A stretch of 64,000 nucleotides of DNA from CAZLNO01 sp964561005 (GCA_964561005.1 CAZLNO010000006.1:6362-70361), one strand, 5' to 3'. Numbered from the stretch's first letter, positions 10,001 to 17,852 are shown. A program made the numbers and translations. The notes: generated from the letters alone by a model not told the origin.

Positions 10001-10076
10001 CCAGATCGCGGCGGGGCGCGATCCCGTGCTGCCGCTGTCGGCCGATGGCACGGCGGTCGACCCGCTCCTCGCCTAG
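7008..10076 (+). CDS. Large VCBS/FG-GAP beta-propeller protein with DUF4214-like C-terminus
   Basis: Predicted 1,022-residue extracellular protein. Residues ~20-350 hold seven FG-GAP/VCBS repeats, each with an Asp-rich cation loop (DFDGDGLGD, DLNGDGDAD, DMNGDGHRD, DVNNDGHAD, DFDNDGHLD, DFNRDGEAD, DLDGDGFPD). Seven repeats fit one closed seven-bladed Ca-binding propeller. Residues ~370-790 contain a second repeat series of the SBBP type (WTRQLGTADDDS..., WLEQFGSPDVDKK...). Residues ~800-930 hold two DUF4214-like halves (MYVGWFGRAP..GQDFW; LYQNLFDRAPSAAGLDFW). No N-terminal signal peptide is visible, so type I secretion by a C-terminal signal is likely, though no T1SS genes are adjacent. I chose ATG 7008 because GTGGGGG precedes it at SD distance; GTG 6996 would remove the ribosome site. 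Function, perhaps adhesion or surface coat, is inferred. Confidence 0.85.
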   Translation: MANTFQLSRAVNTPLSFGAPEPLTVADFDGDGLGDIAVASPAGDRFQLGVYLNQGDQTFAETQVLNDVPEQEALAAGDLNGDGDADLVQVGSDSQAVTVLFGDGQGAFPTRTQLDTTHNPKSVAIADMNGDGHRDLVVGTNNRGGVAIHLGDGQGGFSEAPGLVDGVRRAVALETGDVNNDGHADVIAHDAGRVGTVQVLAGDGQGGLSLVNTVDFTDDISRPRDLGVGDFDNDGHLDWVAAELEQDKVEVFFGDGDGGVARRAELPAEANPRTIDVADFNRDGEADLAIAHGQSQNVLLYEGHADGSFTRAHDAAVNGDDDNLNQAASGDLDGDGFPDLVLSNATNGGVVSVLENRGGLGLPAVEVELAWTRQLGTADDDSIVDTATTANGELIVVGHEDVSPGGKGPVFVARYDQQGNQIWRDTFGANATGVGEVGLDADGNIYVTGSVELDELGGLDNHFTTLNSGSGAHGAQDLYLAKYGSDGEQQWLEQFGSPDVDKKADLAIGANGTVYVSGRASGPFVPAHQEPGTSNDVAVTAFSGGGNLQWSRLIGSGASDNAAEIEVDPSSGELVVAGWTSGDFGTLATDGGNGLSAAPGFVGQADADHRGFYLRLDPDQEGQVIQVRQFEFRTGGDTIDGLTVNDLGEVTIVGETQGLDAGRGVPVFSIQIPYARRFDAAGERLWTRQDSSRNDVGIGQDGHSDAVEGPFGLHYVSGGARAHMSVYDDDGRLRADVTDEFFSQAGGAFDDGATTLASAGTSVYVAGNTNHDWAGPAQGGDDGWIARLDIGLDASERPDLDLLALQNEEAVSAMYVGWFGRAPRIAGQDFWAGELERGLADGKGKARTIEDIAESFRLSGEARSLYPVLDQQDPDEAELDAFLTDLYQNLFDRAPSAAGLDFWTGEIETRLAQGRAIGDIIFDVISGAQNDVLVDTDGDDQGDTRFNDAATVLNRIEVATAHGKAVDAARFDLAESASLIAGVGTGGLGRDAALAAVDQIAAGRDPVLPLSADGTAVDPLLA

Positions 10077-10196
10077 AAAGAAACCGGGTCATGGAGTTGC
10101 TGTTTCGGGGGTGAGGTCGACGCGGTAGCCGAGGTTGACGATTCGGCGGCGAGGATCTGCCGATCCTGCGCGAGTCCGGCATCCTGGGCATGCGGC

Positions 10197-10673
10197 CGGG
10201 GAACCTCTCTAATTGAGGCAACAGGAAGCGACGCCGCAGGTCGAGCAGCCGTCGATGGAAGGCCAGCCAGTCCGCATGGGCCTCGCTTTCCCGCGCGGAC
10301 CAGTCCAGGACCGCCTGCTGGAAGGCCTCCGGCGCGTTCGGGTCGGGAACGTCGGCGGTGTCCTGGAACGCGGGGAAATGGGCGAACTCGCGGCGGCGGT
10401 CCTCGCGCACCGCGTCCGCCAGGTCCGGGCCGAAGTCGCAGAAGAAGGGGAGCGCCGGCCCGCCGCCCACTCCTCGCCCATGAACAGAAGTGGCGGCTGC
10501 GGGCTCAACAGCACGATGGCCGCCGCGGCGCGCACGGCTTCCCGCGGCGCGAGTTCGGTGATGCGCTCGCCCTGGGCGCGGTTGCCGATCTGGACGAAGG
10601 CTTTCAGATCGTCCGGCCGGCCGTAGGCCCGGTTCGGCGCGAAAAGCCGCACGCCGTCGTAGCCCCAGTTGCG
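10197..10673 (-). pseudogene. treZ: Maltooligosyltrehalose trehalohydrolase (TreZ) remnant
   Basis: Three pieces of a GH13 TreZ are joined. The first is NWGYDGVRLFAPNRAYGRPDD, the classic active-site approach region. Next come QIGNRAQGERITELAP and LLSPQPPLLFMGEEWAA. After a +1 shift at ~10470 the third piece runs from LPFFCDFGPDLADAV to LDLRRRFLLPQLERF. The first two pieces are fused in frame, with about 100 family residues missing between them, and the N-terminal half is absent. A full TreZ has about 580-600 residues. The gene cannot encode a working enzyme. It directly follows GH65 remnants on the same strand, which suggests an original trehalose/glucan operon. Confidence 0.8.
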
Positions 10674-10699
10674 GACACCGGGCGCCCGCGCCAGCGGCA

Positions 10700-10813
10700 T
10701 CAGCTCCTCCGCCGAGAAGAGATAGAACAGCATCAGGACGTCGGCCTGCTTCGACACCTTGTAGCGGTTCGGGGTGTCGTTCTCGGCCTCCAGGATGCGG
10801 TCGAGGTGGGTTG
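10700..10813 (-). pseudogene. GH65 family glycosidase/phosphorylase remnant, C-terminal piece
   Basis: About 37 residues (HLDRILEAENDTPNRYKVSK then QADVLMLFYLFSAEEL) match the conserved C-terminal catalytic region of GH65 enzymes such as maltose, trehalose or kojibiose phosphorylases. The piece runs straight into TreZ sequence at ~10690 in the same frame, so the rest of GH65 and the start of TreZ are missing. It lies downstream of, and in a different frame from, the larger GH65 fragment at 10914-11490. Confidence 0.75.
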
Positions 10814-10844
10814 GGGCACGGATGGATTGGACACCTCCGAGGCG

Positions 10845-11490
10845 TTATGAACGTAGGAGGAGGTCTTCATGTCCGATACGCGAAAGTCCGACGAGCAGGG
10901 CCGTGAGCCGGAGGCCGGCGCTGCCGCTCTGCCAGGGGTACATGGCGCCGCGGTAGCCGTGCGCGGCGGCATAGGCACGGGCCGCCTCCAGCCGCCGGTG
11001 GCGGTAGGCCAGCAGGCCATAGCTGTGCTGCGGCGCGCGCAGGTTGATGACGGGAAAGACGAACAGCGCGTCCGTCCCGGCCGCACGCGCCACCGTCCAA
11101 CGCGCCGCCTCGCCGGGCTCGGAGACCGCCGCGTCGCGCGAGCTGTAGACCGCCGCCGTCTTGCAGACCCGCAGCGTGCCCTCCGGCGGGAGGGTGGTGG
11201 CGAAGACGTGCGCGCAGCAGTCCTCGCCCAGGAGGACGTCGGGCGAGCGGGCCAGCGGCAGCCAGTTCGGCAGGTTCACCACGTCCTCGATCGTCACCTC
11301 GCGACCTGCAATCTCGGTGGCGAGCCGGTTGTAGCAGCCGGCCAGGTAGGTGCCCGGATAGTGCGTCGCGTCGGCGCGCACGTCCGGCGCCGCGGCGCGG
11401 CTGCCCAGGTAGCCGTTGCCCAGGCCGTGCAGCGCCTCGCGCAGCCCCTGCAGCCTGGGGGCGTAGCCGGAGAAGGGCCCGCGTGCGGCG
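10845..11490 (-). pseudogene. GH65 family glycosidase/phosphorylase remnant, N-terminal and catalytic pieces
   Basis: The frame reads through GH65 N-domain sequence (LREALHGLGNGYLGSRAAAP, THYPGTYLAGCYNRL, VTIEDVVNLPNWLPL). It then jumps to RVCKTAAVYSSRDAAVSEP and to catalytic-domain sequence (FVFPVINLRAP, LAYRHRRLEAARAYAAAHG, YRGAMYPWQSGS), and stops after an unrelated 22-residue tail. Intact GH65 proteins have ~750-800 residues; fewer than 220 remain here. The joins keep frame although hundreds of residues are missing between conserved blocks. No plausible start codon with a ribosome site was found. Together with the TreZ pieces this is a shrunken trehalose/maltodextrin locus or an assembly collapse. 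Confidence 0.75.
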
Positions 11491-11579
11491 CGCCGACGCT
11501 TGATCGCCGACGGCGCGGGCTTGACAATGCCGTCTTGTCTGTTCCCCCACACTCGCCCCGCCCCCGCAACGGAGCGTGC

Positions 11580-12365
11580 ATGCCTCTCGACCTGAACTTT
11601 CTGGCATCCGGCAAGGGTCCCCCGCTCGTCATCCTGCATGGAGTCTTCGGCTCGGCGAACAACTGGAAGCGCATCGCGGCCGACCTGGCTGGCAACCACC
11701 GCGTGCTCGTCGTCGACCTGCGCAATCACGGCGACTCGCCCTGGGCCGAAAGCATGAGCTATCCGGAGATGGCGGACGACGTGGCCGCGGTGATCGGGCG
11801 CGAAGCCGGCGGGCGGGCCACGGTGATCGGCCACAGCATGGGCGGCAAGGCGGCGATGTGGCTGGCCCTGAGCGCGCCGGAGCGGGTCGAGCGCCTGGTC
11901 GTCGTCGATATCGCTCCGGTGGCCTACAGCGAGCGGCTCTCCGCCTATGTCGCCGCCATGCAGGCGGTCGATCTGGCCGCCGTCACCCGCCGCGCGGACG
12001 CCGACGCGCAGCTTCGCGAGGCCGTGCCGGACGCGGGGATCCGGGCCTTTCTGCTGCAGAACCTGCGGCTCGACGCGGACGGCGCGCGCTGGCGGCTGAA
12101 CCTGGACGTGCTGGCCGCCGAGATGGGGACCATCAGCGATTTCCCCGACCCGGGCGAGCGCACCTACGATGGGCCGACGCTGTTCGTGAAGGGCGCGAAG
12201 TCCGACTACATCCGCGACGCGCACCGTGCCGCCATTGCCCGGCATTTCCCGAACGCCCGCGCGCGGGTGGTTCCCGGCGCCGGTCACTGGGTCCATGTTG
12301 AGGCGCTCGAGGCTTTTCTCCGCGCGCTGCGCAGCTTTCTGGGCACGTCCGACGCACCGGAATGA
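11580..12365 (+). CDS. Alpha/beta-fold hydrolase (YbfF-like esterase)
   Basis: Cytoplasmic 261-residue hydrolase with the full catalytic set. The oxyanion/HG motif is LVILHGVFGSANNW (~17-30), the nucleophile elbow is GHSMGG (Ser ~83), and the C-terminal His is in PGAGHWVHVEA. The region DLRNHGDSPW is typical of the YbfF/PHA-depolymerase-like esterase subgroup. Start ATG 11580 has GGAG 7 bases upstream; longer readings run into the GH65 remnant on the other strand. The natural substrate is not evident. It is not obviously linked to the xox genes 0.9 kb downstream. Confidence 0.88.
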   Translation: MPLDLNFLASGKGPPLVILHGVFGSANNWKRIAADLAGNHRVLVVDLRNHGDSPWAESMSYPEMADDVAAVIGREAGGRATVIGHSMGGKAAMWLALSAPERVERLVVVDIAPVAYSERLSAYVAAMQAVDLAAVTRRADADAQLREAVPDAGIRAFLLQNLRLDADGARWRLNLDVLAAEMGTISDFPDPGERTYDGPTLFVKGAKSDYIRDAHRAAIARHFPNARARVVPGAGHWVHVEALEAFLRALRSFLGTSDAPE

Positions 12366-12490
12366 CGGCACCGACCGGCGGGCGAAGGGCGGCGGCCCCT
12401 GCGCGCCTCTGGCATTACGGCGCCGGTCGTGGTTGACTCGAGACCGCGAGCCATCGAGCACGACCGTCAATTTCCGAAAAGGGCCGCCGC

Positions 12491-12832
12491 ATGCGTACCA
12501 CCGTCCTCCTCGTTGGTATTTTCGGCCTTTGCCTTGGCGCGACAGGTCCCGTGCTGGCCAACGACTATCCCACCGAGGCGCGCGTCGACTACGTTCTGGG
12601 CTGCATGGCCGCCAACGGCCAGTCGCGGCTGGTGATGCGCAAGTGCGCCTGCAGCATCGACTACATCGCCGAGCGCATGCCCTACGACGACTATGTAGCC
12701 GTGGAGACGATCCAGCGCATGATGGGCGTGCCCGGCGAGCGCACGGCGCTGTTCCGCGAAACCGAGTTCGCCAAGACCCGCCTGGAGGAATTTCGCCGCA
12801 TCCAGGTGCAGGCGGACCTGCATTGCTTCTAG
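12491..12832 (+). CDS. Small secreted Cys-containing protein of unknown function
   Basis: 113 residues with a clear signal peptide (MRTTVLLVGIFGLCLGATGPVLA then NDYPTEA). The mature part has four Cys: GCMAAN, KCAC and a C-terminal HCF, which could form two disulphides in the periplasm. I do not recognise a named family. It lies just upstream of xoxF on the same strand, and small secreted proteins of this kind are often found beside quinoprotein dehydrogenase genes, so an accessory role there is possible but inferred. No convincing SD precedes the ATG, and the ~390-base gap to xoxF argues for separate transcription. Confidence 0.72.
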   Translation: MRTTVLLVGIFGLCLGATGPVLANDYPTEARVDYVLGCMAANGQSRLVMRKCACSIDYIAERMPYDDYVAVETIQRMMGVPGERTALFRETEFAKTRLEEFRRIQVQADLHCF

Positions 12833-13172
12833 GCGCCGAGCCTCCTGAAGGAAACAATGCACCCACGCCGACCGCCGGGTTGTCAGAGGGCTTGCGCCGT
12901 TTGCGGGCCGCAATCTCATTGAAATGTTGCGTTGCAGACGGCCTTTTTATCCCCGGATGCACGGGACTCGCCCACTATTTGGGCTGAACATAGGACCAGT
13001 CGAGGCCTATTGCTGGTGGTATGCCGACGTGTTAGCATTCACTCAAGCACTGACAACGAAAATTGCATGACCCAAGGCACTTGTCGGAAGCGGCGAACCG
13101 AGTTGTCGAACTTGCCGTCGATCACCGTGCCGGCGGCCGGATGTTGATGGCGCAGCGACCGCGCGTCTTGAT

Positions 13173-13188
13173 CGGCGAGCGCTCGCCG
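13173..13188. promoter_or_regulatory. Perfect 16-bp palindrome in the xoxF leader
   Basis: CGGCGAGCGCTCGCCG is an uninterrupted palindrome 36 bases before the xoxF ATG. It lies in a ~390-base leader (12833-13224) that contains no gene I can support. It could be a dimeric regulator site or a leader hairpin; the sequence does not decide. Confidence 0.4.
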
Positions 13189-13224
13189 CAGGTCCCAACA
13201 ATACGAAAAGGGAGGCAGACGCCT

Positions 13225-15066
13225 ATGAAGAAATTGAAACGTGTCCTGACGATCGCCGGATGCTCGCTTGCGGTCGCCACGGCCTCGGCGCAGGCCAACG
13301 ACGAGGTCATCAAGCTGCAGAGCGCCGAGGGCAACTGGGCCATGCAGCTCGGCAACTACGCCGGCCACCGCTATAGCCCGCTGGACCAGATCACCACCGA
13401 GAACGTCGACGAGCTGCGGGTCGACTGGCAGTTCTCCACCGGCGTGCTGCGCGGGCACGAGGGCGGCCCGCTGGTGATGGATGGCGTGATGTACATCCAC
13501 ACGCCCTTCCCCAACAAGGTCTTCGCCCTCGACCTGGAGGAGGGCGGCAAGGTCATCTGGACCTACGAGCCGCGCCAGGACCCGGCGGTGATCCCGGTGA
13601 TGTGCTGCGATACCGTCAACCGCGGCGTCGCCTACGCCGACGGCAAGATCTTCCTGGCCCAGGCGGACAACACCCTGGTCGCCCTGGACGCCAAGACCGG
13701 CAAGAAGGTCTGGAGCGTCGTCAACGGCGACCACACCAAGGGCGAGACGCTGACGGCCGCGCCGGTGATCGTGAAGGACAAGGTGCTGGTCGGCATCTCC
13801 GGCGGCGAGTTCGGCGTACGCGGCCACCTCACCGCCTACAACATCGACGACGGCGGGATGGCCTGGCGGGCCTATTCGACCGGACCCGACAAGGACGTCC
13901 TGATCGACCCGAACGAGACCCTGATGATGGGCGAGCCGATCGGGGAAGCGGACCTCGGCGTGAAGACCTGGCCGGGCGACCAGTGGAAGCGCGGCGGCGG
14001 CACCACCTGGGGCTGGTTCACCTACGATCCCGAGCTGGACCTGATCTATTACGGCACCGGCAATCCCGGCACCTGGAACCCGACCCAGCGCGCCGTCGAC
14101 GGCACCCGCGAGGGCAGCGACAACAAGTGGTCGATGACCATCTTCGCGCGCGACCCCGACACCGGCATGGCGAAGTGGGCCTATCAGAAGACCCCCTTCG
14201 ACGAGTGGGACTATGACGGCGTCAACGAGAACGTCCTGATCGAGGCCGAGGTCGACGGCGAGATGCGCAAGCTGCTGGTCACCTTCGACCGCAACGGCTT
14301 CGCCTACACCCTGGACCGCGAGACCGGCGAGCTGCTGGTGGCCGAGAAGTTCGATCCGAAGGTCAACTGGGCCACCCACGTCGACCTGGAGACCGGCCGT
14401 CCGCAGGTGGTGGACGAGTACAGCACCTTCGCCCAGGGCGAGGACGTGAACACCACCGGCATCTGCCCGGCGGCGCTGGGCACCAAGGACCAGCAGCCGG
14501 TCACCTACTCGCCGGACACGGGGCTGTTCTACGTGCCGACCAACCACATCTGCATGGACTACGAGCCCTTCGAGGTGGCCTACGTCGCCGGCCAGCCCTA
14601 CGTCGGCGCGACGCTGTCGATGTACCCGACCCCGGACAGCCACGGCGGCATGGGCAACTTCATCGCCTGGGACCCGGTGAAGGGCGAGATCGTCTGGTCC
14701 AAGCCCGAGCGCTTCGCGGTGTGGAGCGGCGCGCTGTCGACCAAGGGCGGCGTGGTCTTCTACGGCACGCTGGAGGGCTATATCGTCGCCGTCGACATGG
14801 CGGACGGCGAGGAGTTGTGGCGCTTCAAGACGCCCTCCGGCATCATCGGCAACATCAACACCTTCGAGCACAACGGCAAGCAGTACATCGCCACGCTCTC
14901 CGGCGTGGGCGGCTGGCCTGGAATCGGCATGGCCGCCGGCCTGACCGACCCGACGGCAGGGCTGGGCGCGGTCGGCGCGCATGAAGCGCTGGGCGACTAT
15001 ACCCAGCTCGGCGGCGTGCTGACGGTCTTCACCCTGCCCGAGCAGCTTGCCTCGGCGAGCGAGTGA
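13225..15066 (+). CDS. xoxF: PQQ-dependent methanol/alcohol dehydrogenase, lanthanide XoxF type
   Basis: Periplasmic quinoprotein alcohol dehydrogenase, 613 residues, with signal peptide ending near ASAQA/ND. It oxidises methanol or other primary alcohols, passing electrons from PQQ to cytochrome c. The eight-bladed propeller shows the vicinal Cys pair MCCDT (127-128), metal/PQQ contacts GGEFG (Glu195) and GTGNP (Asn280), and the catalytic segment EWDYDGVNE. In that segment Asp329 is the catalytic base and Asp331 is the extra acid that marks lanthanide-using XoxF rather than calcium-using MxaF, which has Ala there. ATG 13225 has GGGAGG at 10-15 bases upstream. It heads the xoxF-xoxG-xoxJ cluster; no small-subunit (mxaI) gene is present, as expected for Xox systems. 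Confidence 0.95.
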   Translation: MKKLKRVLTIAGCSLAVATASAQANDEVIKLQSAEGNWAMQLGNYAGHRYSPLDQITTENVDELRVDWQFSTGVLRGHEGGPLVMDGVMYIHTPFPNKVFALDLEEGGKVIWTYEPRQDPAVIPVMCCDTVNRGVAYADGKIFLAQADNTLVALDAKTGKKVWSVVNGDHTKGETLTAAPVIVKDKVLVGISGGEFGVRGHLTAYNIDDGGMAWRAYSTGPDKDVLIDPNETLMMGEPIGEADLGVKTWPGDQWKRGGGTTWGWFTYDPELDLIYYGTGNPGTWNPTQRAVDGTREGSDNKWSMTIFARDPDTGMAKWAYQKTPFDEWDYDGVNENVLIEAEVDGEMRKLLVTFDRNGFAYTLDRETGELLVAEKFDPKVNWATHVDLETGRPQVVDEYSTFAQGEDVNTTGICPAALGTKDQQPVTYSPDTGLFYVPTNHICMDYEPFEVAYVAGQPYVGATLSMYPTPDSHGGMGNFIAWDPVKGEIVWSKPERFAVWSGALSTKGGVVFYGTLEGYIVAVDMADGEELWRFKTPSGIIGNINTFEHNGKQYIATLSGVGGWPGIGMAAGLTDPTAGLGAVGAHEALGDYTQLGGVLTVFTLPEQLASASE

Positions 15067-15112
15067 CGGCGTCGCCGCGACAACGCCGCCCACGACGCTG
15101 ACGTGACAAATC

Positions 15113-15145
15113 GGGGGCGTTCCGCCTGTCGGACGGAACGCCCCC
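15113..15145. terminator. Strong hairpin between xoxF and xoxG
   Basis: GGGGGCGTTCCG (15113-15124) and CGGAACGCCCCC (15134-15145) are perfect 12-base arms around a 9-base loop, 46 bases after the xoxF stop. No T-run follows. It may be a processing or partial termination element that makes xoxF mRNA more abundant than xoxG rather than a full terminator. Confidence 0.6.
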
Positions 15146-15218
15146 AACCTAGCCGAAGTTGTCGGCGAAGCAGCGCCGCCCCGCATCCCGTTCACACGAC
15201 CACGAGTGCCTGAATCCC

Positions 15219-15662
15219 ATGCGCATCAACTGCTTTCGTGCCGTCCTTGCCGCCGCCCTCCTCGTGTCCGCCGGCGGCGCCGTTCCCGCCACCGCGGCCG
15301 AGCTGCCGCCGGTCGACCCGCAGGACAACCCCTACAACGCCGTCGACGGCAAGGTGGACAAGGGGACCTACAACGGCTTCCGCCGCTACCACGCGTCCTG
15401 CCATACCTGCCACGGCCCGGCCGGCAACGGCTCGACCTTCGCGCCGGCCCTGAAGGACTCCGTGAAGAGGATGGACTATGGTCAGTTCATGGACGTCGTC
15501 GTGAACGGCCGCCAGGTGGACGACGCGACGGGCCAGCGGGTGATGCCGGGCTTCGGCACCAATCCCAACGTGATGAACTATATCCAGGACATCTGGGGCT
15601 ACCTGCAGGCCCGGGCGGACGGCGTTCTCGGACCGGGCCGGCCGAAGCGCATCGGCCGCTGA
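15219..15662 (+). CDS. xoxG: c-type cytochrome, XoxG-like electron acceptor
   Basis: Periplasmic monohaem cytochrome c of 147 residues with signal peptide (VLAAALLVSAGG...ATAAE). The haem site is CHTCH (CXXCH) near residue 60, and the likely Met ligand is in RVMPGFG near 108. It is the expected one-electron acceptor of XoxF. ATG 15219 was chosen because the signal peptide starts there; upstream in-frame codons would add an unlikely charged leader. It is separated from xoxF by the hairpin at 15113-15145 and followed after 34 bases by xoxJ, the standard xoxFGJ order. Confidence 0.9.
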   Translation: MRINCFRAVLAAALLVSAGGAVPATAAELPPVDPQDNPYNAVDGKVDKGTYNGFRRYHASCHTCHGPAGNGSTFAPALKDSVKRMDYGQFMDVVVNGRQVDDATGQRVMPGFGTNPNVMNYIQDIWGYLQARADGVLGPGRPKRIGR

Positions 15663-15696
15663 GCCGACCGCCGCGAAGGGAACGGCATCCACGATC

Positions 15697-16566
15697 ATGG
15701 CATTCGCTGAGCATCCGAGAACCCTGGCGGCGCCGCGGCGGGCGTGCCTCGGGGCCCTCCTGGCGGCGCTGCTCTGGTCCCACGGCGCCGGCGCGCAGGC
15801 GATCGAGCGCGAGGCGCGCGACGAGCTGCGCGTCTGCGCCGACGCCGGCCTGCTGCCCTACTCCAACCGCGCCGGCGAGGGCTTCGAGAACAGGCTGGCC
15901 GAGCGTCTGGCCGAGGACCTCGACGTCCCGGTGAGCTACACCTGGTGGCCGCAGACCATGGGCTTCGTGCGCAACACCCTGCGCGCGCGAAGGTGCGACG
16001 TCATCATGGGCATCAACGAGGCCAACGGGCTGGTCCTGAACACCAATCCCTACTACCGCTCGGTCTACACCCTGGTCTACCGGCGCGCCCTGGGCCTGGA
16101 CATCCAGCGGGTGGCCGAGCCGCTGGCGCGCAACATGCGCATCGGCGTGGTCGAGAAAACGCCGGCGGTCTCGCTGCTGCGCGCCTATGGCCACGACGAC
16201 TTCCAGTCCTATCAGCTCACCACCGACACGCGGGCGCATCAGCCGGCCCGCGAGGCGATCGCGGACGCCGCCGCCGGCATCGTCGACGCCGCCATCGTGT
16301 GGGGTCCGATCGCGGGCTACTTCGCCGCCCAACAGGACGTCGAGATGGCGGTGGTGCCGCTGGTGGACGAGCCGGCGCCCGTACAGCTCGACTTTTACAT
16401 CACCATGGGCGTGCGCCACGGGGAGCTCGAATGGAAGCACCGGCTGAACGACTTCATCCGCGACAACCGGGAGGCCATTCGCGACCTCCTGTTGAGCTAC
16501 GACGTGCCGCTGCTGGACCGCGACGGGCACCTGATCGCCACCGCGTCCGAGGGAGCCATCCGATGA
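15697..16566 (+). CDS. xoxJ: XoxJ/MxaJ-type periplasmic solute-binding-like protein
   Basis: 289 residues, signal peptide to about residue 33, then a periplasmic binding protein type 2 fold (ELRVCADAGLLPYSNRAGEG, DVPVSYTWWPQTMGFVRNTL, CDVIMGINEANG). This matches the quinoprotein dehydrogenase-associated SBP family (MoxJ/XoxJ). XoxJ is thought to help maturation or activation of the partner dehydrogenase rather than feed a transporter. The stop overlaps the next gene (ATGA), so the pair is translationally coupled. Confidence 0.9.
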   Translation: MAFAEHPRTLAAPRRACLGALLAALLWSHGAGAQAIEREARDELRVCADAGLLPYSNRAGEGFENRLAERLAEDLDVPVSYTWWPQTMGFVRNTLRARRCDVIMGINEANGLVLNTNPYYRSVYTLVYRRALGLDIQRVAEPLARNMRIGVVEKTPAVSLLRAYGHDDFQSYQLTTDTRAHQPAREAIADAAAGIVDAAIVWGPIAGYFAAQQDVEMAVVPLVDEPAPVQLDFYITMGVRHGELEWKHRLNDFIRDNREAIRDLLLSYDVPLLDRDGHLIATASEGAIR

Positions 16567-17138
16567 GACGCCAGGCCCGGAACTTGACGTTCCTGGGTGG
16601 TCTGCTGGCCGCGGCGGCGCTTCTCCTCGGCCACGCCTCGGCGGGTGACGAGGTGCCCATCCCCGACGGCTATCGCATGGGGCAGTACCGGGCGCCGACC
16701 CCGGCGGAGGTGCCCGGCGCCACCACGATCGACACCGCCACGGCGGCGGATATGCAGGGATCGGGCGAGGCCGTCTTCCTCGACGTCCTGCCGGCGCCGC
16801 CCCGGCCCGCCGGCCGCAAGGCCGACAGCGAGTGGAAGCCGCCGCCGCATCGCAGCATTCCCGGCGCGCACTGGCTGCCCAACGTGGGGCGCGGCGCGCT
16901 CTCCGACCGGGCGGCGGCCTATTTTCGCAAGCACCTGAAGCGGCTGAGCGGGGACGACCCGGACCGGCCGCTGGTGTTCTACTGCCTGCGCCACTGCTGG
17001 ATGTCCTGGAACGCGGCGAAGCGGGCGATGGAGTATGGGTATCGCAATGTCTACTGGTATCCCAACGGTATCGACGGCTGGACGGAAGCCGGACACGCCC
17101 TGGTCGAGGTTCAGCCGGAAGGCGAAGGCCCGCCCTAG
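16563..17138 (+). CDS. PQQ-dependent catabolism-associated CXXCW motif protein (rhodanese-like)
   Basis: 191 residues with a signal peptide (LTFLGGLLAAAALLLGHASA). The rhodanese-like fold carries the defining CLRHCW (CXXCW) at residues 141-146, after PLVFY. This family is found almost only beside PQQ-dependent alcohol dehydrogenases; its biochemical role is unproven and a periplasmic sulphur or redox function is inferred. The start overlaps the xoxJ stop. Its 3' end overlaps the proposed start of the next gene by about 100 bases. Confidence 0.88.
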   Translation: MRRQARNLTFLGGLLAAAALLLGHASAGDEVPIPDGYRMGQYRAPTPAEVPGATTIDTATAADMQGSGEAVFLDVLPAPPRPAGRKADSEWKPPPHRSIPGAHWLPNVGRGALSDRAAAYFRKHLKRLSGDDPDRPLVFYCLRHCWMSWNAAKRAMEYGYRNVYWYPNGIDGWTEAGHALVEVQPEGEGPP

Positions 17139-17751
17139 CGCGCACCGGGCGGCCGGCCTGCTGGCCGCGGCGCTGGCGCTGGGTCTGAGCGGTCCGGCGG
17201 CGGCGCAGCCCAAGTCGGATGACCCCGACTGGCCCTGCATCCAGCGGCTGGTGCCGGAGCTGTCCTACGGCCTGCTCTGGGCGGGTCCACCGCTGGAGCC
17301 CTATTTCGACACCTGGGACGACGACCCCGAGCGGGCCGCCCTGGTGCGCGAGGTGACCCGCCTCTCCACCCCCGCCGAGCAGGCGGCCGCCAGGGTCGAG
17401 CGCCATCTGGCCAACGGCGCGGGCGAGGAGGCTGGCGCCGTCCTGTTCGCAGGCATCTTCCAGCGCATCAACGAACAGCGCCGCGAGGCCATCGCGGCGA
17501 TCAAGCGCTACAGCCGGGGCCAGAAGGCGCTGCTGGAGCGCATCGCCGAGCATCTGCGCACCCTGGACAAGCTCACGAACGCGGCGCCGACCGCCGCGCG
17601 GGACCGCATCGCCAAGGAACAGGCGGAGCTGAAGATGACCCGGCAGGTCTTCGACACCCGGCGTCGCGCCCTCAAGGCCGTCTGCGAGCAGCCGGTGCTG
17701 CTGGAGCAGCGCCTGGGCGACCTGCAGCGCGCCATCGCCGCCAGCCGCTAG
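17035..17751 (+). CDS. Exported helical protein of unknown function in the quinoprotein locus
   Basis: Up to 238 residues. The real start is unclear: ATGs at 17035 and 17047 both lie inside the CXXCW gene, and a later non-ATG start just before the hydrophobic signal region (GLLAAALALGLSGPAAAQ) is possible. The mature part is helical and charged, with one early Cys (PDWPCIQRLVPELS) and one late (KAVCEQPVLLEQRL). The C-terminal ~100 residues look coiled-coil-like. I do not recognise a characterised family. Position between the CXXCW protein and the PQQ-associated binding protein implies a function in the same periplasmic pathway. Confidence 0.7.
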   Translation: MGIAMSTGIPTVSTAGRKPDTPWSRFSRKAKARPSAHRAAGLLAAALALGLSGPAAAQPKSDDPDWPCIQRLVPELSYGLLWAGPPLEPYFDTWDDDPERAALVREVTRLSTPAEQAAARVERHLANGAGEEAGAVLFAGIFQRINEQRREAIAAIKRYSRGQKALLERIAEHLRTLDKLTNAAPTAARDRIAKEQAELKMTRQVFDTRRRALKAVCEQPVLLEQRLGDLQRAIAASR

Positions 17752-17852
17752 CGCAACCTTTGGCCCGCCATGCCGGCGCAGCGCCCGCTTCCGCCCCTGT
17801 CGCGCCCACCCTTCGCGGGCCGTGGCGCCTTGGAACCCAGAGGAGACAATGC

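Noticed and set aside
10088..10160. Minus-strand tail IVNLGYRVDLTPETATP with stop
   Set aside because: Looks like a gene end but no family can be named and there is no start or domain; possibly another fragment of the mosaic.
10146..10216. Plus-strand end GGEDLPILRESGILGM, reminiscent of the C-terminus of GroES
   Set aside because: Only about 16 residues, no upstream GroES domain in frame, and the same bases lie beside the TreZ remnant. Could be chance.
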